Shown piece after piece: positions 1-6,677 of a stretch of DNA of 8,314 bases (its first letter is position 1; the number at the start of each line of letters is the position of its first letter). Under the pieces are notes generated by a model, which ran no database searches, was not told the DNA's origin, and saw nothing but the letters and a program-made list of their open reading frames with translations. Origin of the DNA: Lachnospiraceae bacterium (GTDB lineage: Bacteria; Bacillota; Clostridia; Lachnospirales; Lachnospiraceae); NCBI GenBank assembly GCA_003535955.1, contig DPZM01000043.1:1-8314 (forward strand), in the 5' to 3' direction. A program made the translations under genes and the position numbers.

Positions 1-89
1 TCATTCCCGATCTCGTCAAGCTGGGTCTGGCCATGTTAGTGTCAACAAGGCTGGCGGCGGCTGTTAAGCTTAATCTGGCTTCTTCATAA
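1..89 (+). CDS. C-terminal tail of an unidentified reading frame (partial)
   Basis: The third forward frame is open from the window edge to a TAA at 87-89, while the other two forward frames stop at 37-39 and 65-67. It would encode 28 residues, mostly hydrophobic with a few lysines and arginines, including the run LVKLGLAMLVSTRLAAA. This could be a terminal amphipathic or membrane helix. I do not recognise the family. The stop codon touches the first base of the palindrome at 89-125, which is what one expects at the end of a gene. The stretch is too short to prove coding by itself, so the call rests on frame openness and position only. Confidence 0.3.
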   Translation, partial: IPDLVKLGLAMLVSTRLAAAVKLNLASS

Positions 90-125
90 AAATGAAACAG
101 GGGAACCGTCCCCTTGTTTCATTTT
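89..125. repeat. REP-like imperfect palindrome, possible bidirectional terminator
   Basis: Bases 89-104 pair with 109-125 to give a 16-bp stem with a single unpaired T at 114 and a four-base ACCG loop. The outer part is A/T-rich (AAAATGAAAC on the left arm) and the inner part is GGGG/CCCC. From memory, this architecture, a GAAACAGGGGA arm and its complement around a short GACGGT-like centre, is typical of dispersed palindromes linked to RAYT (Y1/IS200-like) transposases in many bacteria. No transposase is visible here. The T run at 122-125 and the A run on the other arm could also give weak termination in both directions. Confidence 0.7.
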
Positions 126-129
126 GTGG

Positions 130-153
130 TATGGTATATGTATGGATACCATA
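130..153 (+). repeat. 8-bp perfect inverted repeat around the cobT start codon
   Basis: TATGGTAT at 130-137 is exactly complementary to ATACCATA at 146-153. The eight-base loop (138-145) contains the ATG of cobT at 142-144. In RNA the start codon would sit in a hairpin loop, in a region that lacks a Shine-Dalgarno. As DNA it could be an operator. The stem is A/T-rich and modest, so chance is possible. Confidence 0.45.
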
Positions 154-1287
154 ATTAAACAGTTTAACAAACTGGAAAATATAAAACCTGCAGATGAGCA
201 GATATATAAGAAGGTACTTGATCGTTGGGATGGCATTGCCAAGCCCATAAGGGGCCTGGGCAGGTTCGAGGAGATCACAGCAAGGATAGGAGCGGTGCTT
301 CGTACGGATGATGTTGACATCCGCAGGAGGGCCGCTATTGTTATGTGCGCGGATAACGGGATAGTTAAGGAGGGCGTAACCCAGTCCGGGCAGGAAGTTA
401 CGGCTGCTGTTGCAGGATGGATGGGCCGTATGGAGAGCTCAGTATGCAGGATGGCCGAGATTGCAGGGGCAGACATCATACCTGTCGATATTGGTATAAA
501 CATGGAAGGGTCGCCGGAAGGTGTCATAAACAGGAAGGTAAGGAAGGGAACCGACAGCTTCCTTACGGGGCCTGCGATGAGTGATGATGACCTTGAGCAG
601 GCGATAAATACCGGGATCGACCTTGTCCGCGACTGTAAGAATAAGGGCTATACAGTCGTTGCAACCGGCGAGATGGGGATAGGGAACACAACAACCTCGT
701 CGGCAGTGTGTGCCGCCCTTTTGGGTCTTGATCCTGTCAAAGTCACAGGCCGCGGGGCCGGCCTTGATAACGCGGGTCTGCAGAGAAAGATCGGAGTAAT
801 AAAACGGACACTTATCCTGCATGATCTTATAAATATCCGGAATGTATCCGCCGGTGAGCCGGATGACGGGATAAGGGATAAAGGCGCAGGGTTAAAGGAA
901 ACCCGGGAATATACCCTCAGGGTCCTTCGCACGGTCGGGGGCCTTGATATAGCAGGTCTTACGGGAGTATTTTTGGGCGGAGCCCTTTATAATATCCCGG
1001 TCATTATAGACGGTTTTATAAGTGCGGTGTCGGCACTGGCAGCCGAGAGGATCCTTCCGGGTACAAGGGAAGTGATGACAGCATCCCACCTTGGCAGGGA
1101 AGGGGGTATGAAGTATATCCTTGATGAACTTAAGCTTAAAGCGGTAATAGATGCAGACATGGCTCTGGGAGAAGGAACAGGGGCCGTTATGCTCTTCCCG
1201 CTTCTTGATGCGGTACTTGCGTTATATCATTCCGGGCTCAGATTTGAAGATACCGGTGTAGACCGGTACGAACATTTCGAAAATTGA
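142..1287 (+). CDS. cobT: Nicotinate-nucleotide--dimethylbenzimidazole phosphoribosyltransferase
   Basis: CobT transfers phosphoribose from nicotinate mononucleotide to a lower-ligand base such as 5,6-dimethylbenzimidazole, giving alpha-ribazole phosphate for cobalamin nucleotide-loop assembly in the cytoplasm. The 381-residue product shows the family pattern in order: AKPxxGLG near the N-terminus (33-40), the CADNG loop (69-73; many homologues have DHG), GEMGIGNTT (176-184), TGRGAGLD (202-209), the DGFISAVSALAA helix (290-301), SHLGREGG (315-322) and the C-terminal LGEGTGA (342-348), whose Glu344 matches the catalytic Glu317 of the Salmonella enzyme. It is slightly longer than the usual ~350 residues; extra sequence at about 236-255 accounts for part of this. 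The ATG at 142 is chosen because the TTG at 124 lies inside the upstream palindrome. Neither start has a clear ribosome site. No other cobalamin gene is visible, so its pathway partners lie elsewhere. Confidence 0.95.
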   Translation: MDTIIKQFNKLENIKPADEQIYKKVLDRWDGIAKPIRGLGRFEEITARIGAVLRTDDVDIRRRAAIVMCADNGIVKEGVTQSGQEVTAAVAGWMGRMESSVCRMAEIAGADIIPVDIGINMEGSPEGVINRKVRKGTDSFLTGPAMSDDDLEQAINTGIDLVRDCKNKGYTVVATGEMGIGNTTTSSAVCAALLGLDPVKVTGRGAGLDNAGLQRKIGVIKRTLILHDLINIRNVSAGEPDDGIRDKGAGLKETREYTLRVLRTVGGLDIAGLTGVFLGGALYNIPVIIDGFISAVSALAAERILPGTREVMTASHLGREGGMKYILDELKLKAVIDADMALGEGTGAVMLFPLLDAVLALYHSGLRFEDTGVDRYEHFEN

Positions 1288-1330
1288 AGTAAAAATCCCC
1301 TTGTATTTGTTTGAAAATTCCATATTTACC

Positions 1331-1359
1331 TTGTGAGATGTATATATTTTTTGTATAAT
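1331..1359 (+). promoter_or_regulatory. Sigma-A/sigma70-type promoter for the ABC transporter run
   Basis: A -35 box TTGTGA (1331-1336, four of six matches to TTGACA) is separated by exactly 17 bases from a perfect TATAAT (1354-1359). The spacer is very A/T-rich. Transcription would start near 1366, giving a leader of about 75 bases before the ATG at 1440. It sits in the only sizeable gap before the four-gene run, so it is the natural promoter for it. Confidence 0.7.
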
Positions 1360-1371
1360 AATCATAAATTG

Positions 1372-1408
1372 ACATCACATTTTTATAACACTGATGACAA
1401 TGTGGTGT
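1372..1408 (+). promoter_or_regulatory. Leader inverted repeat (hairpin or operator)
   Basis: ACATCACATT (1372-1381) pairs with AATGTGGTGT (1399-1408) over ten positions, nine Watson-Crick and one G-U, around a 17-base loop. It lies just after the predicted transcription start and ends 19 bases before the GGAGG ribosome site, so it could be a leader RNA hairpin or a repressor-type dyad. No known riboswitch or T-box motif is recognisable. Confidence 0.4.
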
Positions 1409-1427
1409 ATAGCAGATTATGAAAGCT

Positions 1428-1432
1428 GGAGG
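1428..1432 (+). promoter_or_regulatory. Ribosome binding site that fixes the ABC ATPase start
   Basis: GGAGG at 1428-1432 lies seven bases before the ATG at 1440. It argues for that start over the in-frame ATG at 1419, which is upstream of the site and has no purine-rich sequence of its own. Confidence 0.8.
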
Positions 1433-1439
1433 TACTGTT

Positions 1440-2801
1440 ATGGAAGTTATGCCGGAATTGCAAAATAATCTTCACAATCTGCTCGAACCCGGCGACATTT
1501 TTAAAATGCTCGGGTGGTTCATCCAGTCGCTGGGTTATTTTATGATCCTGAAAAAATGCGGTGCCAATCCTGTCTGGGGTTTTATCCCGTTTGTACGTGA
1601 ATATCGGATAAGCATATGTGCTGACAGAGAGAAAGAGGGCCGTAAGTTTGCGATATTTGCAGCAATTTACGGTTTGCTTTCCGTTGTCTTCGCCTTTGAA
1701 CCCAAAAATACGACTGTATATATAGTGGTCGCAGTCATGGTTCTTACGGCGTATCTTACCCTCACCCTCTACAAGATAAGGATATATCACGGTCTGTGCC
1801 ACGTCTTCAACAGAAGGAAGAGATGGCTGTGGGCCTGGCTCTTCTTTGATACGATAACCGCGCTCATATGGGGATTTAAGGAGGACTTCCAGCCTGTTAA
1901 GAAGGTTGAAAAGGAGGATAAGGATGCCGGTGTTAAGGTATCCGGAGCCAGGGCACAGGCTATTGAGGGCGGGCTTACCGTAAACATTAAAAGAAGGACA
2001 GTTTTTGATTTCTTCAGGTTGAAATACCTGCTTAAGGATATACATCTGGCTGTTCCCGAGGGCCACATGGTCCTTCTGCTAGGGGGCTCAGGGGCAGGCA
2101 AGACCACCTTTGTTAATGCCCTCACCGGTTATGAGAAGGCTAACGCTTCGATCTTTCTTAAGGATCACAACCTCTACCGGGAATACGGGAAGATGAAATA
2201 CGATGTGGGATTTGTTCCCCAGCAGGACCTTATGCGGGGCTATGACACCGTGCTTTTAACCCTGTCCGATGCGGCAGCGCTAAGGCTTCCCAAATCAATG
2301 AATGCATCTGAACGGAGAAAGAGAGTTCATGATGTGCTCGAGGAATTCGGCCTTGCTGCGATCGCAAACAGCATGGTTGAGAAGCTCTCGGGAGGACAGC
2401 GTAAGAGGCTGTCCATAGCCATGGAATACATTTCCGATCCTTCGCTCTTTATACTTGATGAACCGGATTCCGGTCTTGACGGAGTAGTGGCCAGGGGGCT
2501 CTTCGAGAAGCTTCGTTCAATTGCCGATTCGGGCAAGATCGTTGTTGTCATAACACATACCCCTGACAGGGTGATCGACCTGTTCGATGATGTCATAGTC
2601 CTTGCCAAGGATTCCGCAAGGACCGGCCGGCTTGCCTATTACGGGCCGGTCAGCGAGGCCTATCAGTACTTTGGCAAGGAGTCCATGGAGGAGATCCTTC
2701 TTTCCGTTAATCAGCCGGAAGAAGGCGGTGAGGGACGTGCCGATGAATTCGTAGAGAAATATGCAGGGCTTATGGCAGAAGCAGAGAAGAAGGCGGGGTG
2801 A
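1440..2801 (+). CDS. ABCG-like ABC transporter ATPase with N-terminal four-helix membrane domain
   Basis: This 453-residue protein should power a transporter at the cytoplasmic membrane with the permease encoded next. Residues 1-150 contain about four hydrophobic segments (20-38, 69-86, 91-111, 128-147) and a motif (GANPVWGFIPFVREYRI, 41-57) that resembles small DUF5684-like membrane proteins. A charged linker (150-175) follows. The nucleotide-binding domain is complete: Walker A GGSGAGKT (215-222), Q-loop VPQQD (259-263), signature LSGGQRKRLSIA (316-327), Walker B FILDEP (337-342) with catalytic Glu341, D-loop SGLD (344-347) and switch His373. The RKRLSIA extension, the SGLD D-loop and the YYGPVSEAYQYFG stretch (400-412) point to the ABCG/White-type group. 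The usual EPTSGLD reads EPDSGLD here. The C-terminal 30 residues are charged. No substrate can be inferred. Confidence 0.9.
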   Translation: MEVMPELQNNLHNLLEPGDIFKMLGWFIQSLGYFMILKKCGANPVWGFIPFVREYRISICADREKEGRKFAIFAAIYGLLSVVFAFEPKNTTVYIVVAVMVLTAYLTLTLYKIRIYHGLCHVFNRRKRWLWAWLFFDTITALIWGFKEDFQPVKKVEKEDKDAGVKVSGARAQAIEGGLTVNIKRRTVFDFFRLKYLLKDIHLAVPEGHMVLLLGGSGAGKTTFVNALTGYEKANASIFLKDHNLYREYGKMKYDVGFVPQQDLMRGYDTVLLTLSDAAALRLPKSMNASERRKRVHDVLEEFGLAAIANSMVEKLSGGQRKRLSIAMEYISDPSLFILDEPDSGLDGVVARGLFEKLRSIADSGKIVVVITHTPDRVIDLFDDVIVLAKDSARTGRLAYYGPVSEAYQYFGKESMEEILLSVNQPEEGGEGRADEFVEKYAGLMAEAEKKAG

Positions 2802-2805
2802 CAGG

Positions 2806-4059
2806 ATGGAAGAGATCAGGAACGAAGAAGGCATGACCGTGGGAAACGCTATTGAAGAAAGTACTCCCGAAGAAGGGATAGCAGAAGAAAATCCGGGAGA
2901 AGAAACCGCAGAGAACGCTATGGAAGAGAACGCTCAGGAAGAAACCCTGATCCCGGAGAACAGTACGGAAGAAACCGGTTTAGAAGAGGATAAACCTGAG
3001 GAATGCAGGGTAGAAGAAAACGCTTGCGCAGAAGAAAACACAGAAGAAGGAAACCGGGAAGCGGATAAAACGGAAGATAATAAAACAGAGGAAATAAAGT
3101 CCGAAGAGAACAGTATGGAAGGAAACAGGGTAAGACACAGGGGACGGTTTTCCCAGGTCTTCATATGCCTTGGCAAGTTCTTTCGTATGTTCATCTTCCA
3201 GAATGACTGGAAGGTACTGCCCATGGCAGCGATAATCGCAGGTCTTGTTTCCTTTGTTGTCGGCGCCAACCTCTTCAAAACACAGGAGGGGACCCTTATA
3301 GGCTCTTTTGCCCTGGCCTGTATCTGCATATGGAACGGTTTCTTTAATTCCATCCAGGTTATATGCCGTGAACGTGCCATTGTTAAGAGGGAGCACCGTT
3401 CGGGTCTTCACATATCATCATACATCCTTGCCCACATGATCTATCAGGCCTTCCTGTGCCTGTGCCAGACTGTTATCACAATAGTAGTCTGTAATATGAC
3501 CAGAGTCACTTTTCCGGCAAAAGGCCTGATACTACCCTGGCCTATGATCGATATCGGAATAACCATATTTTTAACGACCTACTGCGCGGACATAATGGCC
3601 CTGATGGTTTCGGCGATAGTTCATACAACAACGACAGCCATGACTGTTATGCCATTTATGCTGATCTTTCAGCTGGTATTTTCGGGCGGCTTCTTCCAGC
3701 TTGACGGCATCGCCCTTAAGATAACCGATTATACCGTGGCCAAATGGGGACTTACCGCCCTGTGCACTCAGGGTAACTATAACGGGCTTCCCATGGTAAC
3801 TCTGTGGAATGCCGTTGCCAGGCTGCAGAACCTGGAAGTGATGGGCAGTAAACCGATCTCTGAATTCATGAGGCTTGCGCAGGACAATGGACTGAAGGAT
3901 CAAATACTTGAATGGAGCGGAAGGCAGAATCAGAATCCGGTGTATGCATACGATCCGGTCAATGTTCTTAACTCCTGGATGTATCTTCTTCTCTTCACCC
4001 TGGCGTATGCTGTTATTGCAGTTATTTTCCTTGAATTCATTGACAGAGACAAGAGATGA
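2806..4059 (+). CDS. ABCG-like ABC-2 permease with glutamate-rich N-terminal extension
   Basis: This is the likely membrane partner of the preceding ATPase. The ATG at 2806 follows that gene's stop by four bases and has a GGCGGGG site upstream. Of 417 residues, about the first 105 are low-complexity and very acidic (about 36 Glu, in irregular EEN/EET/EEG units) and probably disordered on the cytoplasmic side. A basic patch RVRHRGR (108-114) follows, then six likely membrane segments (about 137-155, 162-180, 208-230, 248-270, 280-297, 391-411). The connecting stretch NGFFNSIQVICRERAIVKREHRSGLHISSYILAH (177-210) matches the ABC2_membrane pattern of ABCG transporters, where a conserved Glu-rich coupling segment precedes the second/third helix. 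The long loop between helices 5 and 6 (298-390) fits the large outer loop of that family. Eukaryotic ABCG half-transporters carry ATPase and permease in one chain; here they are separate. Confidence 0.88.
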   Translation: MEEIRNEEGMTVGNAIEESTPEEGIAEENPGEETAENAMEENAQEETLIPENSTEETGLEEDKPEECRVEENACAEENTEEGNREADKTEDNKTEEIKSEENSMEGNRVRHRGRFSQVFICLGKFFRMFIFQNDWKVLPMAAIIAGLVSFVVGANLFKTQEGTLIGSFALACICIWNGFFNSIQVICRERAIVKREHRSGLHISSYILAHMIYQAFLCLCQTVITIVVCNMTRVTFPAKGLILPWPMIDIGITIFLTTYCADIMALMVSAIVHTTTTAMTVMPFMLIFQLVFSGGFFQLDGIALKITDYTVAKWGLTALCTQGNYNGLPMVTLWNAVARLQNLEVMGSKPISEFMRLAQDNGLKDQILEWSGRQNQNPVYAYDPVNVLNSWMYLLLFTLAYAVIAVIFLEFIDRDKR

Positions 4060-4084
4060 CAACCGGCAGGCAGCACGGCATGTA

Positions 4085-4090
4085 AAGGAG
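4085..4090 (+). promoter_or_regulatory. Ribosome binding site of the EAL gene
   Basis: AAGGAG at 4085-4090 lies six bases before the ATG at 4097, a near-ideal Clostridia spacing. It sits in the 37-base gap after the permease stop, where no promoter or terminator is evident. Confidence 0.8.
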
Positions 4091-4096
4091 TAATAA

Positions 4097-6676
4097 ATGG
4101 GACAAAAGGAACAGATACGGTTTTTTAATGAGATGAACTACGACCGCATGACGGGTCTGCCCAGCATGACATATTTCTTCAAGCTTGCCGAAGTGGGCCG
4201 GAACAACATGCACAGTCAGGACATAGCTTCAGCCTTTGCCTTTATCGATTTTAAGGGTATGAAATATTACAATACCAGATACGGATTTGCCGAGGGTGAT
4301 ACTCTTATTAAGGAATTCGCATCACTTCTTGCCGATACCTTCGGCAAGGAGAACTGCAGCCGGTTCGGGCAGGATCATTTTGCCGTGTTTACAAGGGCCG
4401 AAGGCCTTCAGGACAAGCTTAAGAAGGTCTTCATGGATGCCAGGCATCTAAACGGAGGGAAGTCTCTTCCCGTAAGGGCAGGTATCTATCCCGATTCCAT
4501 GGGACTTGTTGAGGTCTCCCTTGCCTGTGACAGGGCCAGGTATGCAAGCAAGGCAAGACCTGATACCAACAGTTCGTACTTCAATTATTATGATGACCGC
4601 ATGCTGTCGAGGGAGATGAACCGGCAGTATATAGTTGATAATATAGACAGGGCTATCGAGGAGAGCTGGGTTACGGCCTTCTATCAACCCATCGTCAGGA
4701 CGACCAACAGGAAGGTATGCGATGAGGAGGCCCTGGCCAGATGGATCGACCCCGAAAAGGGCATGCTGTCCCCTGCCGACTTTATCCCAATCCTTGAGGA
4801 TACCAAGCTCATATACAAGGTTGATCTTCACATAGTGGATACCATAATCAAGAGGATCAAATATCAGTTGGAAAACGGGATCACCTGTGCTCCCATTTCA
4901 ATAAACCTGTCAAGGACCGATTTTGAAACCTGCGATATCGTTGAGGAGATAAACAGCCGTTTTGAGGCATCGGGAGTAGACAAGGAGCTTATTACGGTGG
5001 AGATCACCGAGAGCGTTGTAGGCGGTAACTTCGAATTTATGAAGGAGAGGATCACCAGGTTCCAGGAACTGGGATTTAAGGTGTGGATGGATGATTTTGG
5101 CAGCGGCTATTCATCCCTTGACCTCCTTCAGGAGATGCAGTTTGACCTGATCAAGTTCGACATGCGCTTCATGAGGCAGTTTGAAACATCACCCAGGTCG
5201 AGAGTCATCCTTACCGAGCTTATGCGAATGGTACAGAAGCTGGGTATCGAATCCATATGTGAGGGAGTGGAGACCGAACAACAGGCTGACTTTCTGGGTG
5301 AGATCGGATGCACCAAGATGCAGGGTTATCTGTTTTCCAAACCGGTTCCCGTGGAGGATATATGGGAGAAGATTAAGGGCAATGGCCTTAAGTTTAGTTA
5401 CGAAAACCCTGATGAGACCCTGTATTACAGGACGATAGGAACCATTAACCTTTATGATATGGGTTCTATATCCAATGAAGAGAATGAAGGGGACAAGCGC
5501 TATTTTGATACTATACCCATGGCTATATATGAATATGACGGAACGATCCTCAATATCATAAGGACCAATAAGTCCTACAGGGAATTCCTAAGCCGCTACT
5601 TCTGGGACGGTTACGGCGGAAGCAGGGGGGATGTAGGTAATCTGAAGCTTGATATCCAGTTAAGGCTGGTAAACATCATTAAGGAATGTTCGCAAGTGGA
5701 CCACCGGGTATTTCTTGACCATAAAATGCCGGACGGAGCGTCATTGCATGCCATGGTCAGGAAGGTTGTCGATAATCCGGTGACCGGCCTTTCGGCCTAT
5801 GCTCTTGTGATCCTTGATATCACACCAAATAAGGATGATCCGGTGACCTTTGCCAATGTGGCCGAGGCTCTTTCTTCCGACTATATTTATCTTTACCATG
5901 TGAATATAGAAACAGGAAAATACATTGAGTATTCGCATGACAGCGGCGGACGGGGCTTATCTGCGGAGCGGCGGGGTGATGATTTCTTCGCCGAAGCCAG
6001 AAGGGATATCATGATCCTGATCTATGAGGAAGACAGGGATGGTATGTATGAAAAGTTCACTAAAGACAACATCATGAAGAACGTTGATGAGAACGGCTCT
6101 TTTGTATTTACCTACCGGCTCATGATGGAGGGTACACCCACCTATGTAAACATGAAGATAGTCCGCATGGCCGGGGATGATAAGCACATAATCATAGGTG
6201 TAAATAACGTTGATGCCCAGATGAGACAGCAGGAGACGATCGAGCGCCTTAAAGAGGAGACGATCACTTATTCAAGGATATCGGCTCTTATGGGTGACTT
6301 CCTCGCCATTTACACAGTCGATCCTGTCAGCGGCTATTACATGCAGTATTCCGCATTAAAGGAATTCGCCGACATGCCGACAACATCAAGGGCGGGGGTG
6401 GATTTCTTTGAGGACTCGCTTAAGGATATAAAGGGAGTCATACATCCCGATGATCTTGGTCACTTTCTGTCGGTATTTTCGAGGGAGAAGATCCTTGACA
6501 GGGTGGAAAACGGAGGCGTTTACAATATCCATTACAGGCTTATGATAAACGGTGAACCGACGATGGTCAGCTTAAGGGCGGGCCTTGTCAGGGAGAAGGA
6601 TGGCGAGCAGCTTATAGTGGGTATAAGCAAGGCGTCCAATGATGACCTTAGAAAGACTGAAGGGGAGAAGTACTGA
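4097..6676 (+). CDS. EAL cyclic-di-GMP phosphodiesterase with degenerate GGDEF and C-terminal PAS-like repeats
   Basis: The 859-residue protein has no membrane segment and should be cytosolic. Residues about 14-165 form a GGDEF fold whose signature is decayed: the motif reads GQDHF (91-95), the metal-site DxD region reads IDFKG (50-54), and no RxxD inhibitory site is visible, so cyclase activity is unlikely. Residues about 175-432 are an EAL domain with all hallmark residues: YQPIV (196-200), EALARW (211-216), SINLS with Asn270, EITES with Glu302, DDFGSGYSS (332-340), Lys353, EGVET (389-393) and QGYLFSKP (409-416). It should hydrolyse cyclic-di-GMP to pGpG. Residues 470-577 look PAS-like, and 593-707 and 732-847 are two copies of one PAS-like module. 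Sensors after the catalytic domain reverse the common order. The gene starts 37 bases after the permease and ends one base before the next gene. Confidence 0.92.
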   Translation: MGQKEQIRFFNEMNYDRMTGLPSMTYFFKLAEVGRNNMHSQDIASAFAFIDFKGMKYYNTRYGFAEGDTLIKEFASLLADTFGKENCSRFGQDHFAVFTRAEGLQDKLKKVFMDARHLNGGKSLPVRAGIYPDSMGLVEVSLACDRARYASKARPDTNSSYFNYYDDRMLSREMNRQYIVDNIDRAIEESWVTAFYQPIVRTTNRKVCDEEALARWIDPEKGMLSPADFIPILEDTKLIYKVDLHIVDTIIKRIKYQLENGITCAPISINLSRTDFETCDIVEEINSRFEASGVDKELITVEITESVVGGNFEFMKERITRFQELGFKVWMDDFGSGYSSLDLLQEMQFDLIKFDMRFMRQFETSPRSRVILTELMRMVQKLGIESICEGVETEQQADFLGEIGCTKMQGYLFSKPVPVEDIWEKIKGNGLKFSYENPDETLYYRTIGTINLYDMGSISNEENEGDKRYFDTIPMAIYEYDGTILNIIRTNKSYREFLSRYFWDGYGGSRGDVGNLKLDIQLRLVNIIKECSQVDHRVFLDHKMPDGASLHAMVRKVVDNPVTGLSAYALVILDITPNKDDPVTFANVAEALSSDYIYLYHVNIETGKYIEYSHDSGGRGLSAERRGDDFFAEARRDIMILIYEEDRDGMYEKFTKDNIMKNVDENGSFVFTYRLMMEGTPTYVNMKIVRMAGDDKHIIIGVNNVDAQMRQQETIERLKEETITYSRISALMGDFLAIYTVDPVSGYYMQYSALKEFADMPTTSRAGVDFFEDSLKDIKGVIHPDDLGHFLSVFSREKILDRVENGGVYNIHYRLMINGEPTMVSLRAGLVREKDGEQLIVGISKASNDDLRKTEGEKY
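5873..6637 (+). repeat. Tandem PAS-like module duplicated within the EAL protein
   Basis: Residues 593-707 and 732-847 of the EAL protein align. Both carry an IY/LY-H/T-V-N/D opening with a following G-x-Y, then DFF (629-631 and 769-771), DI, a D/E-D pair, and YRLM-x-x-G-x-PT (673-682 and 813-822), ending in IIxG or LIVG. The DFF-to-YRLM spacing is 44 residues in both copies. The copies are diverged in DNA, so the duplication is old. A charged linker (708-731) that may be helical joins them. Confidence 0.75.
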
Positions 6677-6677
6677 T

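Noticed and set aside
124..141. TTG at 124 as the cobT start
   Set aside because: It lies in the right arm of the palindrome and the six added residues (MWYGIC) do not resemble CobT N-termini.
1296..1304. TCCCCTTGT after cobT, identical to nine bases of the palindrome right arm (109-117)
   Set aside because: Flanking bases do not match and there is no partner arm, so it is probably a chance match rather than a second repeat copy.
1369..1374. Perfect TTGACA, a possible -35 box
   Set aside because: No -10-like hexamer lies 16-18 bases downstream (that region reads CTGATGAC), and the promoter at 1331-1359 explains the region better.
1419..1439. Upstream ATG for the ABC ATPase at 1419
   Set aside because: It lacks a ribosome site, while GGAGG at 1428-1432 is correctly spaced for the ATG at 1440.
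1383..2066. Antisense 227-codon open frame opposite the ABC ATPase
   Set aside because: It has no recognisable domain, and the sense frame has clear transporter features and a good ribosome site.
2934..3411. Antisense serine- and phenylalanine-rich open frames opposite the permease N-terminus
   Set aside because: They are the mirror of GAA/GAG-rich codons (TTC/TCT on the other strand), show no family motif, and have no ribosome site that I can see.
3908..4093. Forward 61-codon frame overlapping the permease end
   Set aside because: It lies almost wholly inside the permease in another frame and has no domain; the stretch before 4097 serves as the ribosome site of the EAL gene.
6639..6677. 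ATG at 6639 as the start of the YdcF-family protein
   Set aside because: It would overlap the EAL gene by 38 bases in another frame; the ATG at 6678 begins right at the first membrane helix and has AGGGGAG at 6661-6667.
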